Assembly (NCBI RefSeq): GCF_014200435.1
Contig: NZ_JACHBR010000002.1
Span: 548,501 to 612,500 of the forward strand
Source: Sphaerisporangium krabiense
GTDB taxonomy: Bacteria > Actinomycetota > Actinomycetes > Streptosporangiales > Streptosporangiaceae
Length of the DNA stretch: 64,000 nt
Reading direction: 5' to 3'
The translations under genes were made by a program, and so were the position numbers. A model generated the notes under the pieces. It was not told the DNA's origin. It did not search any database and was given only the letters and a program-made list of their open reading frames with translations. Shown piece after piece: positions 61,854 to 64,000 of the stretch (positions within the stretch are counted from its first letter, which is position 1; each line of letters starts with the position of its first letter).

Positions 61854-63869
61854 GTGGACTTCGTGGGGACGCTCGTCATCGTCGTCGCGATCCTCGTCCT
61901 GATCGGCCTGTTCTCGCTGGTGGCCAGGCGACTGCTCGACCTGCGGTTCGGCCTGGTGCGCGCGTTCGTCGCCGGGGCGCTCGCCTACCTGCTCGCCGGG
62001 CCGCTCGCCCAGGCGCTCGCCGGCTCCGTCCCCTTGGGAAGCTCCGGCATCACGCCGCTGTGGTTCCTGATCCTCGCCGTCGCCTGCGCGCTGCTCGCGG
62101 CCATGACGTTCCTCGCCATCGCCGAGGCCCTGGTGCCCACCGGGTCCGTGCCCGGCCCCATCGAGCTGGCCCGGTCGCTGCGCGGCAGGGTCGTGCGGTC
62201 GCGCCGCTACTTCGCCATCGTCGGCGTCCTGGTCCGCCACGGCCTCGGCCCCTACCTGCGCGGCCGCAGCCCCGACGTCGAGGCCCCCTCCGGGCGGGCA
62301 CGGCTCGCCCGGTCGCTGCGCGGCGCCCTGGACGACGCGGGCGTCACGTTCGTCAAGCTGGGCCAGATCCTCTCCACCCGCCCCGACCTGTTGTCGCCCG
62401 AGTTCATCGACGAGCTGACCCTGCTGCGGGACAGGGCCTCGCCCGCGCCCTGGGACGAGGTCGAGGGCGTGCTCGCCGCCGAGCTGCCCGGCCCCCTCGA
62501 GGAGGTGTTCCCGGAGTTCGACCGCCGTCCGCTCGCCTCGGCGTCCATCGCCCAGGTCTACGCGGCGCGGCTGCGCTCGGGGGAACGGGTGGTGGTCAAG
62601 GTCCAGCGCCCCGGCATCGCCGACGTCGTGGAGCGCGACCTCGACATCATGGCCAGGCTGGCCGCCTCCCTGGAGGTCCGCACGCGGTGGGGGCGCGCCC
62701 TCGGGGTGCGCGACCTGGTGCGCGGGTTCGCCGACGCGCTGCGCGAGGAGCTGGACTTCCGCGTCGAGGCGGCCAACATGACGGCGGTGGCGGCGGTCTC
62801 GGCCGGTACGGCGGTGCACGTGCCCGCGGTCCACGCCCCGCTCTGCGGGCGCCGGGTGCTCGTCATGGAACGCCTGGACGGCAGTCCTCTCGGCGAGGAC
62901 CCGGCTCCCTCCCGCGCGCCCGCGCCGTCCGGAGAGGCCGCCGACCCGCCACCGGGCGGGCCCGAGCCGGCCGCCGGAGACGCCGACCGGAGCGAACTGG
63001 CCCGGACGCTGCTGGAGGCGCTGCTCCGGCAGATCATGCTGGACGGCGTCTTCCACGCCGACCCCCACCCGGGCAACATCATGCTGCTGGCCGACGGGCG
63101 GCTCGGCCTGCTCGACTTCGGGTCGGTGGGACGGCTCGACGCCGGCCTGCGCGCCTCCCTTCAGCGGCTCCTGCTGGCCATGGACCGCGGCGACCCCCTC
63201 GGCGTGTCCGACGCCTTGCTGGAGGTCGTCCCGCGGCCCGGCGAGATCGACGAGCCGCGCCTGGAACGCGAGCTGGGGCGCTTCATGGCCCGCCACCTGA
63301 ACCACGGCCCGGCGGGCGGCGTCCGGATGTTCACCGACCTGTTCCGGATCGTGTCCGGCCACGGCCTGGCCGTCCCGCCCGAGGTCGCGGCCGTCTTCCG
63401 GACGCTCGCCACCGTCGAGGGGACGCTCACCGGGCTGGCCCCCGGCTTCGACCTGATCGGCGAGGCGCGGGCGTTCGCCGGGCGGCACTTCGCCGAGCGG
63501 CGCGACCCGGCGGCGATCAGGAAGGCCGCCACCGACGAGCTCGCGGCCCTGCTGCCCATGCTGCGCAGGCTGCCCCGCCGCGTGGAGCGGATCGTCGGCG
63601 CGGCCGAGCAGGGCAGGCTCACCGTCAACGTCCGGCTGCTCGCCGACGAGCGCGACCGGCGGCACGTCACCGGGATGCTCCACCAGGTGCTGCTGACCGT
63701 GCTGGCCGCCACGACGGGCCTGATGGCGGTCCTGCTCCTCGGCGTCGAGTCGGGGCCGAAGGTCACCGCCGCGGTCACCCTCTACCAGCTCCTCGCCTAC
63801 AACCTCCTGGTGGTCGCCGCCGTCCTGGCCCTCCGCGTCCTCGTCCTGATCTTCCGCCGCGACCTGTGA
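61854..63869 (+). CDS. AarF/ABC1/UbiB kinase-like protein
   Basis: Membrane-associated atypical kinase (671 aa); family members act as ATPases supporting quinone biosynthesis or lipid handling. Unlike the shorter bacterial UbiB, the first 130 residues hold three membrane helices (TLVIVVAILVLIGLFSLVA, VRAFVAGALAYLLAGPLAQA, LWFLILAVACALLAAMTFLA). The kinase core has KLGQILSTRPDLLSPEFIDE (KxGQ motif), ASASIAQVYAARL, VVVKVQRPG (ATP Lys), FHADPHPGN (catalytic loop) and LLDFGSVG (metal Asp). A Pro/Ala/Glu-rich insert (about 345-380) and two C-terminal helices are also present. GTG 61854. Confidence 0.92.
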   Translation: MDFVGTLVIVVAILVLIGLFSLVARRLLDLRFGLVRAFVAGALAYLLAGPLAQALAGSVPLGSSGITPLWFLILAVACALLAAMTFLAIAEALVPTGSVPGPIELARSLRGRVVRSRRYFAIVGVLVRHGLGPYLRGRSPDVEAPSGRARLARSLRGALDDAGVTFVKLGQILSTRPDLLSPEFIDELTLLRDRASPAPWDEVEGVLAAELPGPLEEVFPEFDRRPLASASIAQVYAARLRSGERVVVKVQRPGIADVVERDLDIMARLAASLEVRTRWGRALGVRDLVRGFADALREELDFRVEAANMTAVAAVSAGTAVHVPAVHAPLCGRRVLVMERLDGSPLGEDPAPSRAPAPSGEAADPPPGGPEPAAGDADRSELARTLLEALLRQIMLDGVFHADPHPGNIMLLADGRLGLLDFGSVGRLDAGLRASLQRLLLAMDRGDPLGVSDALLEVVPRPGEIDEPRLERELGRFMARHLNHGPAGGVRMFTDLFRIVSGHGLAVPPEVAAVFRTLATVEGTLTGLAPGFDLIGEARAFAGRHFAERRDPAAIRKAATDELAALLPMLRRLPRRVERIVGAAEQGRLTVNVRLLADERDRRHVTGMLHQVLLTVLAATTGLMAVLLLGVESGPKVTAAVTLYQLLAYNLLVVAAVLALRVLVLIFRRDL

Positions 63870-63929
63870 CCGCGTCCGCGGAGCCGCCTGGATCAGGCGC
63901 CGCCACTCCGCGTCCCGGAGCCGCGGTGA

Positions 63930-64000
63930 TCAGTGGTAGGCGTGGACCACGGCGTGGCCCTTGCCGCGGCCGATCAGCCAGCGGTTGACCGGCAGGGTCA
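63930..64000 (-). CDS. C-terminal end of a truncated membrane-protein gene
   Basis: The minus-strand frame ending at TGA (63932-63930) is open to the window edge and gives TLPVNRWLIGRGKGHAVVHA then YH. The N-R-W-L-I-x-R-G-K-G-H-A-V-V-H pattern recalls the C-terminal end of actinobacterial DUF4396-type membrane proteins. Only about 23 residues are visible, so the assignment is tentative. Confidence 0.4.
   Translation of the reverse strand, partial: TLPVNRWLIGRGKGHAVVHAYH

Overview
This window is a high-GC, gene-dense stretch of actinobacterial chromosome. GTG starts are frequent, ATGA/GTGA stop-start overlaps are common, and many families are actinobacterial hallmarks (DUF3710, DUF3159, DUF3000, DUF4349, DUF1707, F420-type LLM oxidoreductases, coproheme decarboxylase, SARP-like BTAD regulator). 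Overall style and content fit the Streptosporangiales (Streptosporangium/Nonomuraea-like). That placement is an inference from gene content, not from a marker gene. I found no rRNA, tRNA, CRISPR array or intact insertion sequence.

Layout. 0-8.7 kb: a conserved housekeeping block: AI-2E-type permease, dut, DUF3710, OB-fold protein and DUF3159. A pair of TrkA-type K+ regulators follows, transcribed away from a KimA-like K+ permease that is coupled to an RNA (uracil) methyltransferase. 8.8-13.7 kb: a stress and metal cluster. It holds an NmrA-like oxidoreductase with a divergent TetR regulator and two operators, an Fe-superoxide dismutase behind a Nur-box-like palindrome, an ArsR/LMW-phosphatase fusion and a ChrA chromate transporter. 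13.6-17.9 kb: an accessory, partly decayed patch with TauE and RHS remnants, a possible immunity protein, a PhyH dioxygenase and small secreted or unknown proteins. 17.9-24.7 kb: orphan response regulator, LigD-type ligase, LLM oxidoreductase and the Hen1-Pnkp RNA-repair operon. 24.7-28.4 kb: DUF6879, PadR-DUF1707 operon, a candidate structured RNA and a membrane hydrolase.

28.6-48.3 kb: core metabolism. This includes aconitase behind two palindromes, TauE exporter, zinc peptidase, dxs (isoprenoids), amino-acid permease, LacI regulator, RNase D with DUF3000, hemE, cgoX and chdC (coproporphyrin-dependent heme route), msrB, and a stand-alone LigD polymerase. 48.6-57.6 kb: LLM oxidoreductase, a PfkB/DeoR/GH4 sugar locus, a small HTH plus Clp-N operon with twin operators, a BTAD regulator, a secreted acidic protein, a second LigD-type ligase and a RibD-C reductase. 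57.7-64 kb: glgX, OsmC peroxiredoxin, DoxX membrane protein, AarF/UbiB kinase and a cut-off gene at the right edge.

The genes act as separate small operons. The clearest functional sets are K+ homeostasis (4-7 kb), oxidative/metal stress (9-14 kb), RNA repair (20.7-24.7 kb), heme synthesis (40-45 kb) and three scattered NHEJ-type modules (18.6, 47.2 and 55.8 kb) with no Ku gene in view.
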